Shown here piece by piece: positions 1 to 11,600 of a stretch of DNA of 60,000 bases. The stretch is from Symsagittifera roscoffensis (taxonomy: Eukaryota; Xenacoelomorpha; Acoela; Convolutidae): assembly GCF_963678635.1 (NCBI RefSeq), contig NC_087062.1, positions 70,215,345 to 70,275,344 on the forward strand, read 5' to 3'. The translations under genes were made by a program, and so were the position numbers. Under the pieces are notes generated by a model. The model did no database searches. It saw only the letters and a program-made list of their open reading frames with translations, and was not told the DNA's origin. Numbering within the stretch: position 1 is the stretch's first letter; every line of letters begins with the position of its first letter.

Positions 1-39
1 CACCGACTTTCATACCGCGGACCTTATATTCAGACATAG

Positions 40-590
40 CAGACTTAAGTTCAGATTATAACGACTTATGTTCAGACTTTTCAGAACTGGCTTCAGACTT
101 TGCAGACGTATGTTCAGACTCTGCAGACTTGCATCCTGACTTTGCAGGCTTATGTTCGGACTTTGCAGATTTTGACCTGTGTGGCGACTATAAGTTTCCG
201 GTCCCCATGCGGATCGATTCAGACTTTGCAGACGTTATGCTCAGACTTTGCAGACCTATGTTCATACTTAGGTTCAGACTTTGCAGACTATGTTCAGATT
301 TTGCAGACTATGATCAGATTTGTCAGAATTATTTTCAGACTTTGCAGACTTATGTTCAGACTATGAAGACTTTGACCTGCGTGGTGACTATGAATTTTCG
401 GTCCCCACTCGGATCGAATCAGACTTTGCAGACTTTATGTTCAGACTTTGCAGACTTATGTTCAGACTTTGCAGACTTTTGTCAGACTTTGCAGACTTAT
501 GTTCAGACTTAGCAGACTTATGTTCAGACTTTGCAGACTTATGTATAGACTTTGCAGACTTTGATCTGCGTGGGGACTATGAATTTTGAA
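40..590. repeat. Minisatellite, ~21-bp unit with higher-order spacing
   Basis: Tandem units built around CAGACTTTGCAGACTTATG run through most of this stretch with small variants. A second block containing GACCTGTGTGGCGACTATAA and a GGTCCCC run is inserted near 170-220 and 372-420 and starts again near 560, so the array has a ~200-bp higher-order period. All frames stay partly open only because the unit is a multiple of three. I see no reason to call a gene. Confidence 0.85.
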
Positions 591-830
591 CATAAAACCA
601 CGGCCTCGACCCGGTCAATGAACGCAAGTGAACAGAAAAAAAAACTTCTTTTTGAAAAAAACTCAACTTTCGATTTTTTGAAAAAAAAATAGGTCTAAAG
701 CAAGTCTGAACATAAAACCACGGCCACGACCCGGGCAATGAACGCAAGTGAACAGAAAAAAATAGGGTTCTTTTTTGAAAAAAACTCAACTTTCAATTTT
801 TCGGAAAAAAATTACATCTAAAGCTCTTCG
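588..830. repeat. Direct duplication of a ~120-bp unit (start of dispersed repeat family A)
   Basis: Two neighbouring copies begin GAACATAAAACCACGGCC and continue through 'caatgaacgcaagtgaacag' and poly-A runs to 'ctcaactttc'. The same text reappears near 3460, 5180, 18750 and 21050, so this is part of a dispersed family that happens to be tandem here. Confidence 0.75.
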
Positions 831-1560
831 AATTTCCAAAAAATGACGATTGACACTTTTTCGATAAAACTAACCCAATTTGAGCAAACTGTATCAATAG
901 GTATGCTTAGAATTAGACGTAAAAATAAGAGCGAGAAAAACTGAATGAGTAAATCTTTGAGTCTACATAATTGATGTGACGTAATTAGTTTGCGTCATAA
1001 TTAGCTGTCCTTCATAAGCCAATTATGACGCATAAGCAGTACCAGTCAACCTCAAAACAATAGAAGTTTACTAAATAACATGCCTCAATTTTTTGAGCGG
1101 ACGCATTTTAACTAGTATACGAAAAAGTTCATTTAAAACATCCGACCCTGCCCAGGTTCGAACCCTCTTAATTTCCTTTCCTACCTCTACGCTACAGATC
1201 CATGATACCGTGAAGCTAAAGCGCTATTTGTAATATAATAGTCTGTGCTAATATCTTTAGCATTAGGTGTACTTCATAGCTGGTTATTGATCAAAATGAA
1301 CACTTTCAAAAAGAACACATTTTGTCGCAACAATATTTGCGACTTAAGTTGAAAAAAAAAGATAGTTCATACTATAACACAAGCTTTGCTTGTGTAAACA
1401 AGGGAAAGGAACTGAAATTAAGAAAAAATCAAAACTCAAATCTCGAAAAAGTAAATTTGAGCCTGAGCAAACTTTAAGACTTGCCCAGAAAAAAAATCAT
1501 CGCGACCCATTAAAGAGTCTGAACTACGTTCACCAACTCTAAATATAGCGCACAAAATAT
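831..1560 (+). repeat. Fragments of dispersed AT-rich repeat family A
   Basis: The stretch 831-905 matches the family's middle part ('cccaatttgagcaaactgtatcaatagg'-like text). 1425-1560 matches its 3' part, ending in the palindrome TGAACTACGTTCA. Between them lies AT-rich sequence with no coding signal except the tRNA-like relic listed separately. Confidence 0.55.
1138..1212 (-). repeat. tRNA-derived relic (Pol III A and B box)
   Basis: On the minus strand TAGCGTAGAGG fits the Pol III A box and GGTTCGAACC the B box, followed by TTTT. The A-to-B distance is short (about 19 nt) and no good cloverleaf forms, so this is a tRNA-like relic or SINE head rather than a tRNA gene. Confidence 0.45.
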
Positions 1561-2010
1561 CGCCTAAGTTGACATCTCACCAGTCCTTGAAAGAGATAGG
1601 GGTTTCACATTAAATTCAAACATTAATTATGATGTAAAATTATTGACATTTAAATCTAAACTACATTAATGCCAAAAACTGCACTCAACTTAACCCCAAC
1701 CGGTAGAGTAAGATGTATGCGTTCCTACAAGTATCACCGCCTCTCAAGGTTCGAGGGCGTAGGGAAATTTTGACGGTTAGTAATCAAATACATTTAATCT
1801 GGAATATTACAGCTTAAAATAGAAACGGGAGAACCATTTTCGGTCGATAGAAAACAGCAACACCGAAATTGTCAAACAGCAGTCTTAACTTAGTCATTAA
1901 TAATAATGAAACACGAAGTATGTATGATCATTAAGACATAATCTAGAAGAGGTAATGACAATTTCGTTTATGGTATTTCAATAATCCCAGTTAATTGTTC
2001 ATTCAGTATT
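1561..2010. other. AT-rich sequence downstream of the host gene; nothing recognised
   Basis: This would be the 3' UTR and downstream flank of the minus-strand gene ending at 2011. I see no clear AATAAA on that strand and no ORF of interest. Confidence 0.4.
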
Positions 2011-2664
2011 TCACAAAGCGTTCATGACGTTGGGCGGGACTATTGCGGGTTGAGGGGTTACAAGCGGCATCATGTCTGACTCACAACACGAGCAAGTCTG
2101 AGATACTTCAAACTGCACTCGTGAATCTCTTGAGTCCGTGGAGGGCTGAACTGCGTTCAACACGAACTTAGATTCCTCGAGAACTTTCCCAATAGTCAAC
2201 ACGAGAAATCCTTGGAACCCAGCCAACAGATGGCGGATCGAGGATGCGGGACTCAGTTTAGACGACTTGACTGCGGTGCTGATCAGTATCTGACAACCAA
2301 GCGGGTTCACTTTCATGCCGTAGTTCAGGCTTGCCTCGCCGTTCAACGAAAGCAGCGATGCCATTCTTGAAGACGACTTGCTAGTTCGACCCTGATTGCT
2401 CATCCCGCAGTTGTACTCGAAGCAAGAGTAGTTCAGGGAGTAGTAGGGAAGACACTCCATTATGAGTGCCTGGTTAATCTGGTACAGGATCCAGGGATTC
2501 AGCGGCTTTCCACTGGCGACATAGAAGCGCACAATGAAGTTGGATTTAAGAGACAAGTCTCGATCGACGCCGCTCGCTACTTTCTTAGAACACCAACACT
2601 TCCGGGCTGAGTTCTTCTCAGTTACGTTGATGATTCTCATCTGCGACATGAGCAGAACACGTTC
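2011..2664 (-). CDS. ROCO-like gene, last coding exon (COR-B)
   Basis: Acceptor CAACTTTCAG. It encodes 217 residues and then TGA. It holds SNFIVRFYV, NPLGCQILISTAV and FLVLTIGKVLEE, which read like the strands and final helix of COR-B. The cysteine cluster CSCC is close to the end. Confidence 0.7.
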   Translation of the reverse strand, partial: ERVLLMSQMRIINVTEKNSARKCWCSKKVASGVDRDLSLKSNFIVRFYVASGKPLNPWILYQINQALIMECLPYYSLNYSCFEYNCGMSNQGRTSKSSSRMASLLSLNGEASLNYGMKVNPLGCQILISTAVKSSKLSPASSIRHLLAGFQGFLVLTIGKVLEESKFVLNAVQPSTDSRDSRVQFEVSQTCSCCESDMMPLVTPQPAIVPPNVMNAL

Positions 2665-5600
2665 CTGAAAGTTGCAGGATTTCAATATTCAGCCTTACGT
2701 AAAAAACCGACTGCGAACACACTTTGTATTTTTATAAAGTAAAACGAACACCTTAGGTATCAAAGAGTTGAAGGACATTATAATATGATATTTCCGCCAG
2801 AGTAATAATTATTTGGCAAATACCCTTCGTTAATTTCACCCACCAGGTGCTGGGATGGCGGAGAGAAGTGACAAATTCCAAGGAATTCCAGAATCTGCGG
2901 CGAGCCAAGTGCCACCTCGAGTGAGACGAGAAACTCATTCCAAAGTCTGCGATCAACCACTCCCAGTTTCTTGTATGCCATGATAGACTTCTCGTCATAG
3001 GATCCCAGGAGTGAGTTGCTTCTCTCTCGCTCCGCCACTTTCGACAGCTTCTTCATCATTGTACAGAGGCTGATGAAGACCAGGTGCGGGTACATGAGTA
3101 CCCAGATGGGACAACTGGACCTGTCCTTCAAGTTCTGGCTACCAGCCAAGTTCACAGTAAGAATGAAGCCACTGTTCTCGAAATAGTGAAGCGCCTCTGT
3201 TATTTGCGTCTGATCTAAACTCAGAAAAGCATGCAAATGAATTTAGTTTGTAAACCACTGTACAGACGAACATCGAAGCAAGCCTTTAGTTAAAATGTAT
3301 CAATTTTTAAAATATAGGTCTTTTTGAATAACCACACCCACCTATTTGTCAACAACAGATTAATCTTTCGATTATTTGCTCGGGAATTTTTCGTGCCCAT
3401 TTTTGTGCTTTCAGTTCAAAGTGTGTTCTCTATCTAAATGCAACAGACAGTTGAAAAAGAGTCAATGAACACAAGTAAACAGAAAACATAGCAAAAAGAC
3501 AGTTAAAAAATAGTCAATAAATGCAAATAAAAAAACACTGACTTGTTTTTTTAAAAATCTCAACTTTTAAATTTCAAAGAAAAAATAGATGCCTTCAAAA
3601 CTCTTTGAATTTCTAGAACAACTAATGATTGACACTTTTCCCTAAAATTAACCCAATTTGAGCAAACTATATCAATATATGAAACTTTTACTAGGGGTCC
3701 AGCTAAAGCACATGTATGATAAATTTTGATTTTGTTGTACTGATGCGGGAAGAAATAGATAATTTCAAAAATTGGCTTCACCCAAAACCTTAGTTGTTTC
3801 TGTAATGAAAATAAGGGTGAAATTTTTTAAGAAACTAGAAAATTCCAGAAAACATAACCTTTTTCGTAAAAAAGTTTAGACGAAGCCGCTTATGCACAGA
3901 GGCTTCCCAAACTCGTTTGCCTCGATTAAATACTTTATATCAGATTCAGCTGAGTAGTTTTCGAGAAGAGTCAAAAAGTTTCAAAAAACGCAGAAATCAG
4001 AACATTGACTGAGGGCCATAACTTTTTTGTTGGAAAATTTGGACGTCGCCGAATATCCTGGGGAGTTCTCTCGACCTTTTTTATTGAACACAAAATATCA
4101 TTTTGGGACCATAGTTGTCGAGCGTAGTTTCAAAAACGGTCACATAATCTAATATTTGATTTTTTCGAAGACCCTAAATTTTTGTAGAAAAATTTGACCG
4201 TAGCCACTTAACCAGGGGGAGCTTCACACAACCTGTTTGATTGAACTCAATAGATTTGGAGGGGAATTTTCGAGAAATGTTAAAAAGTTTCAAAAACACG
4301 GTCAAAAAATTTAATTTTTCCGAGGGCCATAACTTTTGGCTTAAAAAATTTGTGGGTAGCCGCTTTAGCAGTGGAGCTTCCCTTAAATTGTCCTTTCGAC
4401 TAAAATCAAAATCTCAGATTTGGGAGGATAGTTTTTGAGGAAAGTCAAAAAGTTAGCAACAAAATACTGAATTCTTCCTGAAAACTTTCGTATTGCAAAA
4501 AAAAGATTCCCTTAAAGCTCTTTGAAATTCCGGAACAATTTATGAGTAGCACTTTTTATATCTAATTAGCCCAATTTGAGAAAACTGCATCATTGAGTAA
4601 AAATTATATTTCGCTGGGAAACCTGAAAGTCAAATTCCACTTCAAAACTGGAAGCCGAGCACATGTTTCGTGACCTTTACACGTTTGCCATTTGAAAGTG
4701 AGTTTGCCTTCTTTTTAACAAAAGAAATCAACTGCGTTTCAAAACTAAATCGAAAATCAAACTGCGAAAAAGTAAATTTAAGCCTGAACAAGCTTTACGA
4801 CTTTTCCTGAAAAAAAATCCTCGCGACCTATTGAAGAGTATGAACTACGTTCATCGACTCTTCAACACTTTCCGAGATATATTATCAAACAAGTGAAGAA
4901 AAATTCAATTAACCAGATTAGAGGTAAAAGCTGTTTTACTACAGTGACAGGTTTTTCTTATATTTCCCTATATTGAAACTTATTACAACAACATATAAAG
5001 TAATTTATCATAATAGGTCACTTTTTTAATCGAAAATTAATCCACGAACTTCTCATTATAGGCCATTTTTTAATGAAAACAATCTGACAAAATCTGATTG
5101 ATAGCTAATTTTTACTTCAATATAGAATTTACTCAGTTTCATAACAAAAAACATAGCCAATCGAAGATGAGAAAAGAGTAATGAACGCAAGTAAACATAA
5201 AAAACAGACTTTCTTGAAAAAAATGTCCAAAAAAAAATAGATGCCCTTAAAGCTCTTTGAGTTTCTAGAATAATTTATGATTGGCGCTTTTTTGATAACA
5301 TGAACCCAACTTGAGAAAACTGGATCAATAGGTAAAAATTTTATTCAGCTGGGAAATCTTGAAAATAAATTCTAGAAATCGAAGCTAGAAATCGTTCACG
5401 CTTTTTTGCGCCATTTCCACGTTCGTATTTGGAGTGCTTTTTACGTAACATTCAGCAGATCAATTTCAATTAAATTCAAAAAGTGCATTATACCTAAGTG
5501 CATCAATATTTTAAGACTTATTCCTGAAAACAAAAAAAAATCTGCAAGACCTATATAAGAGTCTTCACTACGTTCATTAATCTTAAAAAGAAGGTTTCTT

Positions 5601-8600
5601 TTAGAGTCAGTTCAAACTTAGCAATTGGAAAACAAAAAACATCAAAGTCTCTCTGAAAACGAAATTGAAATGTGAGAATCAAAAGTAAAACCAAAAAACT
5701 TAGCATACAATTAAACTGATAAAAATTACCAATTTCGGATCGTCTTATTATGAAATCGTTGAACTGTTCGAATGGTATGCAGAATGGGCGCTTCTTTTCG
5801 AACTCAGTCTGTGCTTTGGACACAATGAGGTCCCTGCATGCGAGGAACTTCAGGGGGTATTTGGGGAAGGATCCCTCGGATCCTCCTTTTCGGTTCCATT
5901 TCTCTCCCCTGATGTCCAGGCACTCCGATTGGCACCAGAACTCCTGCTCCACAATGTCTCGACTCAGTTTGTTTTTGAATTTAGCCACACCTGCAATTCA
6001 AATAAACTGAAATAGGCCTGGGAAAAAATTTTTGAGCAAGATTAAAAAAAAACTATCAAATATTTGAACGTAGCCAACAGATAGTTGGAAAAGGGTCAAT
6101 GAACTCGAGGAGACTTAAGTGTAAAAAAATCTTTAAATTTCGAGAAACTTTTTTCATGAACCCTTATTCGCTAAAATTAGCCGCCCAATTAGAGAAAACT
6201 AGCCCAATCAATTTTTGAATATACAGGCAAAACGGAGCATCGCACCTTTTGCGATACCGACAAACATAACTTCGCAAAATCGAAAAAATTCTCTCATTTG
6301 ATTTAAATTGCGACACACGTCCAACAACACGAGCGCCGGCGTAACATATGTTAAATAGACGACAAAGCATGAGCCGAAAAGAATGCAGTCAAGAAAATTT
6401 CGAGCAATAAAGTTCTGAAGTTTTAAGACTCCTATCCTAATGTTTCCGCAAAGGTAGGGGAGTGAGCGAAAAAAATTTTTCCCTCAAACGACCCAAAATT
6501 AGGCCAAAAACCACTTACACGCAAAAAAAAAACATTATTCCAAAACTATTATAATAATAATAATGTAGTTCCTGCGAATCGCAGAGGATCTATCAGTAGG
6601 CCTTAACAGTCCTGTCGAGGATAGTCCATTTGTATTATCTCCCCACATTTCAGACAGTGTTATTTTGTTGAACGAAGCTGTTTTTTGCGTCAAGAACTTT
6701 TACGTGTTACCACTATTGCAGCCAAATTTGGTCATGTTGTGGTAGACCTGAAGCTGGAGGTCAAGTGAGAGCTTGTCCTCGCACACTATCATTGCCATGG
6801 CATGGGATCGAATACACGATCTGACGATTTCTTAGTGAACTGTGGTGCGTCGTTGTTTAATCTTAAACATGACGTCATCAGTGTGCTAGCTATTTCGTGC
6901 TAAACTCCATTATCGGTCAAGGTCGTTACCGACCTGCCAATCCACTTGAACTTTAACAGCATGCGCTCTATTCACTCTCTGTCAACTTATGAAAGATTTG
7001 AGTTGTATTTACTTCTATTGTCATGACATTATTTAAATACTAATCTATCTATATTATCTATATGATAAAATAACAAGGAGAATTAATTCTTGTTTTAAAC
7101 TGTCTTTCGACGTTTCACATGGCGCAGCCAGCAGTTTCGACCTCCGAGGATCGAACTGACCTGTTGGGCGTATCCGTATTTTGGCATAAACCGACTGCGG
7201 ACCCACCACATAGCTGGGACTCGTGGATAGGTCAATTCAACTTGGCAATTACTCTAAGAGAGAGATGCGATCCACGAGAGTTATTAAAACCGCCGGGTAT
7301 CGTACACGACGATCCTGCTCCAAAACCAGAAGTCGTAGGGGCGGATGAAGATGCTGCAGCAATCGCAAGTCGTATTGCACGTAATGACGCAGCAGTCCGG
7401 AAAGTCACAGAAATGAATGAAGAGCGCCGGGCGAAAGGTCCCCGAGTGGCACCAGGAGTGTATTATTTCGAGGTTGAACAACGGGTTAAGTCTCGTTTAT
7501 TCTTCTCGCTCGGCTCAGAAGGGAGGAAAAGATTCCTCCAAAGTTATCCTCATGCAGATCTGAGTGAACTAACGTTTCGGGAATTCCATGAATTCTGTGT
7601 TCTCCTATTCAGAAAGGAGAAAAATTTCATCATTGAACGTATGCAAATCTACAACGCGGTACATTCAGACCGAGAAAATTTGGAAGCATTCTATTTACGA
7701 TTGACGGGACAAGCCGCCCTGTGTGGATGGACAATTGATCAAGAAAAGGAAGTCGTCAGAGATATATTCATCGCAAAAATGAGATATAAGGATATCCAGA
7801 GAGAATTATGCATTCACCCAGGTGCTACTCCGGAGGATTCTCTGAAATCAGCTTTACTGCAAGAAAAGGGAGCACAGACGGCAACCGACTTGCAAAGGCA
7901 ACTCGGGAGTTCGTCGTCGTCGGGCAACTATTCCCAGGCAGGTAATACTATGGGTCAGAATTCCAGGATCAAACAGGAACCCACATTCTCTGTCCAGGGT
8001 AAGAAACTTTCAGACAGGATTAGTCGGGCCCAGAATGGTAAGAAGAAGGAGATCAACAATAAATCGAAGTCATGTTATTTCTGTGGTAACAGATTCTCAC
8101 CAAACCACAAGCAAAGTTGTCCAGCCAGAAATGTTACTTGCAGGAATTGTAACAAAAAGGGACACTTTGCCAAATGCTGTAATTCTAAGAATGTAGCGAA
8201 CGTGGAAGCTGAGTCAGATGAGACAGTGGAAGAAACATGTAATTTCATCACGTCCGATAGTGAGTCGGAATTCACTGTTTTATCTGTAGCAGCTGTGAAA
8301 CCAAGTCTACCAATTAAATCAGTGAAAAGGTTGGAGGTGGTAAATGCAGCCACGGGTAAGTTACGTTCCATCCAGATTACACTACGTTGTGGTAAGACGT
8401 TTTTCAAGGCAACAGTAGATACTGGGAGTCCAGCCTCCTTCGTGAATAAAAAGACAGCAGACTATATTATAAAAACGGTTCCTTCAGCCAAGTTCTTCAC
8501 GGTTCAAGAAAGTCCAATTGATACAGTTTACGTTGACTATAATCGGAAGAAAATTGAATTGATGGGTACGTTGATTGTGGATGTATCATCTTTGGGATGG

Positions 8601-11600
8601 CATATCAAGTCTGCAAAATTCCTCATATCAGAAAATCGAACACGCTGTTTACTGGGTTTGGATATGCAACCACAATTGGGAGTAAGAACAACGCAAGTCA
8701 GACCAGATCGTCCTTTGGTGGGAGAAGTCTCCCAATCAGACCCGAATTTAACATCGGATTCATGGAAATCTCACTTTCACCAGAAGTTCCATCGGGTGTT
8801 CAATAGAATCGGCAAAGCCAAAAACCACAAAGTATTCTCTACGTTCAAGTCTCCACTTGTCCCAATCCAAGAAAAGGGTAGGAGAGTGCCGGTGCATATT
8901 CAGGATAAAGTTGGTAAGGAAATTCAAAAACTCATTCATGAAGGGCACGTGGTTAAATTGAATAAATGTACCAGTGAATATTTCATCTCTCCGATAGTAA
9001 TTACGGCGAAGAAAGATGGCTCTGTGAAATTAGCTATGGATGCTAAACCTATGAATGAACAAATTCATAAGAATCATTACCAAATGCCAAATTTGTTAGA
9101 ACTATTGGACTCAGCCGCCCAGATAATTACATCGGATATTTCAGGAGATGTTTGGTTTACGTCCTTAGATTTAAAATATGCCTTCAGCCAGATTCCGCTC
9201 AGTGAGGAAATTAGCCGACATTGCAATTTTAATATCGTCTGCGGAGAACAAACTGGTACGTATCGGTTCAAGACGGGGTTTTATGGTCTTACGGACATGC
9301 CAAAGGAATTCCAAAAAGCGATGGACAACACTCTCCAGGGTCTGTCAGGAGTATTTTGTTTCCTTGATGATATTCTGATTGTCTCGAAGGGCTCAGTCGA
9401 GGTTCATAATATTCTTGTAGACAAGGTGATAAGTCGTCTGGATAAAGAAGGTTTTGCTCTGAAACTTTCGAAATGCGAGTTTTCCTTAAATCAATTATCT
9501 TGGTTAGGATACGATATTGATTCAGAAGGATATAGACCGAAACGTTCTAAGATAGAGGCAGTACTCGCTCTGGAACCACCAAGGACACTCAAACAACTCC
9601 GTTCATTCATGGGCATACTCAACCATCTACAACGGTTTTTACCGAATCTTCAGGTCCATTCCGACCAATTACGCCCGTCACTAACGGCAGGGAATAAAAG
9701 CAAATTTGAGTGGGGGGAATGTCAGCAAATGGCATTTCGCAACATCTTACAGCTGATCGCGAACATAACAAAAATGTATCACTATGACCAAAGCCGGAAC
9801 TCGCGAGTTAAATGTGACGCTAGTCATAGTGGTCTGGGTGCAGCATTAGAACAGGAGATAGAGGAGGATGTTTGGGTGCCAATTGCTTTTGCATCACGTT
9901 TTCTAAACGATCAGGAGAAGAAATATAGTACCAATGAATTAGAACTCCTAGCAATTGTATGGTCGTGTGAGCATTTCCGAACGTATTTGTTAGGGAATCA
10001 TTTCGTGATTCTAACTGATCATAAAGCAATCATATCTGCATTAAAGACGAACCGTGGAAACAAAACGTATCAGTCACGTTTAACTCGATGGGCTGATAGG
10101 TTATTACCTTTCGACTTCGATATTTTCCATATCTCCGGCTGTAAGCTAGGAATCGTGGATTACTTATCTCGGTTTCCAACATTCGAAGCTCCACCACCGA
10201 GTAGTTTTGATGAACAATATGTCGTCAAATGCATTAGTCGATTCTTTGAGGCATGCGAATTCTTGGACGGTTGGGCCAAGCATCATACTTCATCTGAGGA
10301 GTTATCAAATACCGTGGAAATAGGTCAGGATTATGTTGTACCTGTTCAAATTAACCTAGTTGAATTATTGGGAAATTGTCAATCTCGGATCAATTGTCCC
10401 GATATCAATAGTTCACTTGTTGCAACGAACAAGTGTGGAAATAGAACGGTAGAGGGCGTCTTATTTCAAGACATTCAATCTACTTCGGAAAGTTTATATC
10501 CGCTAGAGGGCGACAAAATGTTCGCCATTAGTCAAAATAACTCCTCTAATCCACCAATTTCTCCTCCGCTAGAGGGCGTCCAAAGTGTTGGCTCATATTC
10601 TAGCCAATCAGCGTCAAGTATTAACATGCCGAATTTTGCCACTTTCTCAGCATGGATCATAACTTATCTGCCATTTCTAATTTTATTGTGGATTATTACT
10701 TTGGCAGTGAGCAGTTGTCATCTGTTGGCATTAATAGTCAATTTTTTTGTCTTGATTTCAACATATCGGATTGGTTGGATAGAAATTATTTTGAGTGTTT
10801 TTCACTTTCAGACTGCAATGAATCCCAACACAAGTACCAACAACACAAACGACAGTTTCGAGCAGTTGTTAAATCAGTATCTGCCGGTCACTCAACATTG
10901 GTTCTCCTCAGATAGAGCCAGGCCGCGGTTTCACGCGGGGGCTGTTCGACCCAGAAGATCCACAACAGTTCAACGAGGAGTAGAATTGAGGAGTCAATAC
11001 GCCCGTATTCTCGCGAATTTCAGGTCCAAACGGGGCAGGATGCCCAAACTACTATCTCAGTCAGTCAACAGCCTCGAGATTTTAAAGTCACCAGTGGTCT
11101 CTGCGGACCAGAAATCATTAACTGGACTGGTGGGAATTCTGGACTCAGATGTATTATCGGAGCTAACGGATGAAGATGCCAGTTTAAGCCTCATGAAACG
11201 AGCAATTATCAACCGGGATTACGAAGGATTTTGCCGTATCGACTCCTATATTAAATCATTTTGGCATTGTGCAGCGGTAGTTGATGGCTGTGTTGTGGTG
11301 GATAATAGGATCGGTATTCCCATGTGTCTTCGCAAACCTTTGTTATATCGACTTCATAGATCGCATGCGGGTCAGTTAGCAATGGTTGACGCGGCACAAT
11401 ACATCTGGTGGCCCCGAATGCATCGGGACATTATACAACTGTGCAAAGATTGTCCTCAGTGCACAAAGTTTGGTAAGAATTTGAAAGCGAACGTATCATT
11501 TAATTCATCCAAGCCGTTACCCCTTTTATCGGGTCCTAATGAAGAGCTGCAACTTGATTACGCAGGCCCTCTACTTGACTCATTGGGTAACAGTATTTAT

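Noticed and set aside
129-589. Open frames of 88-127 codons in the first 600 bases
   Set aside because: By-products of a tandem unit whose length is a multiple of three.
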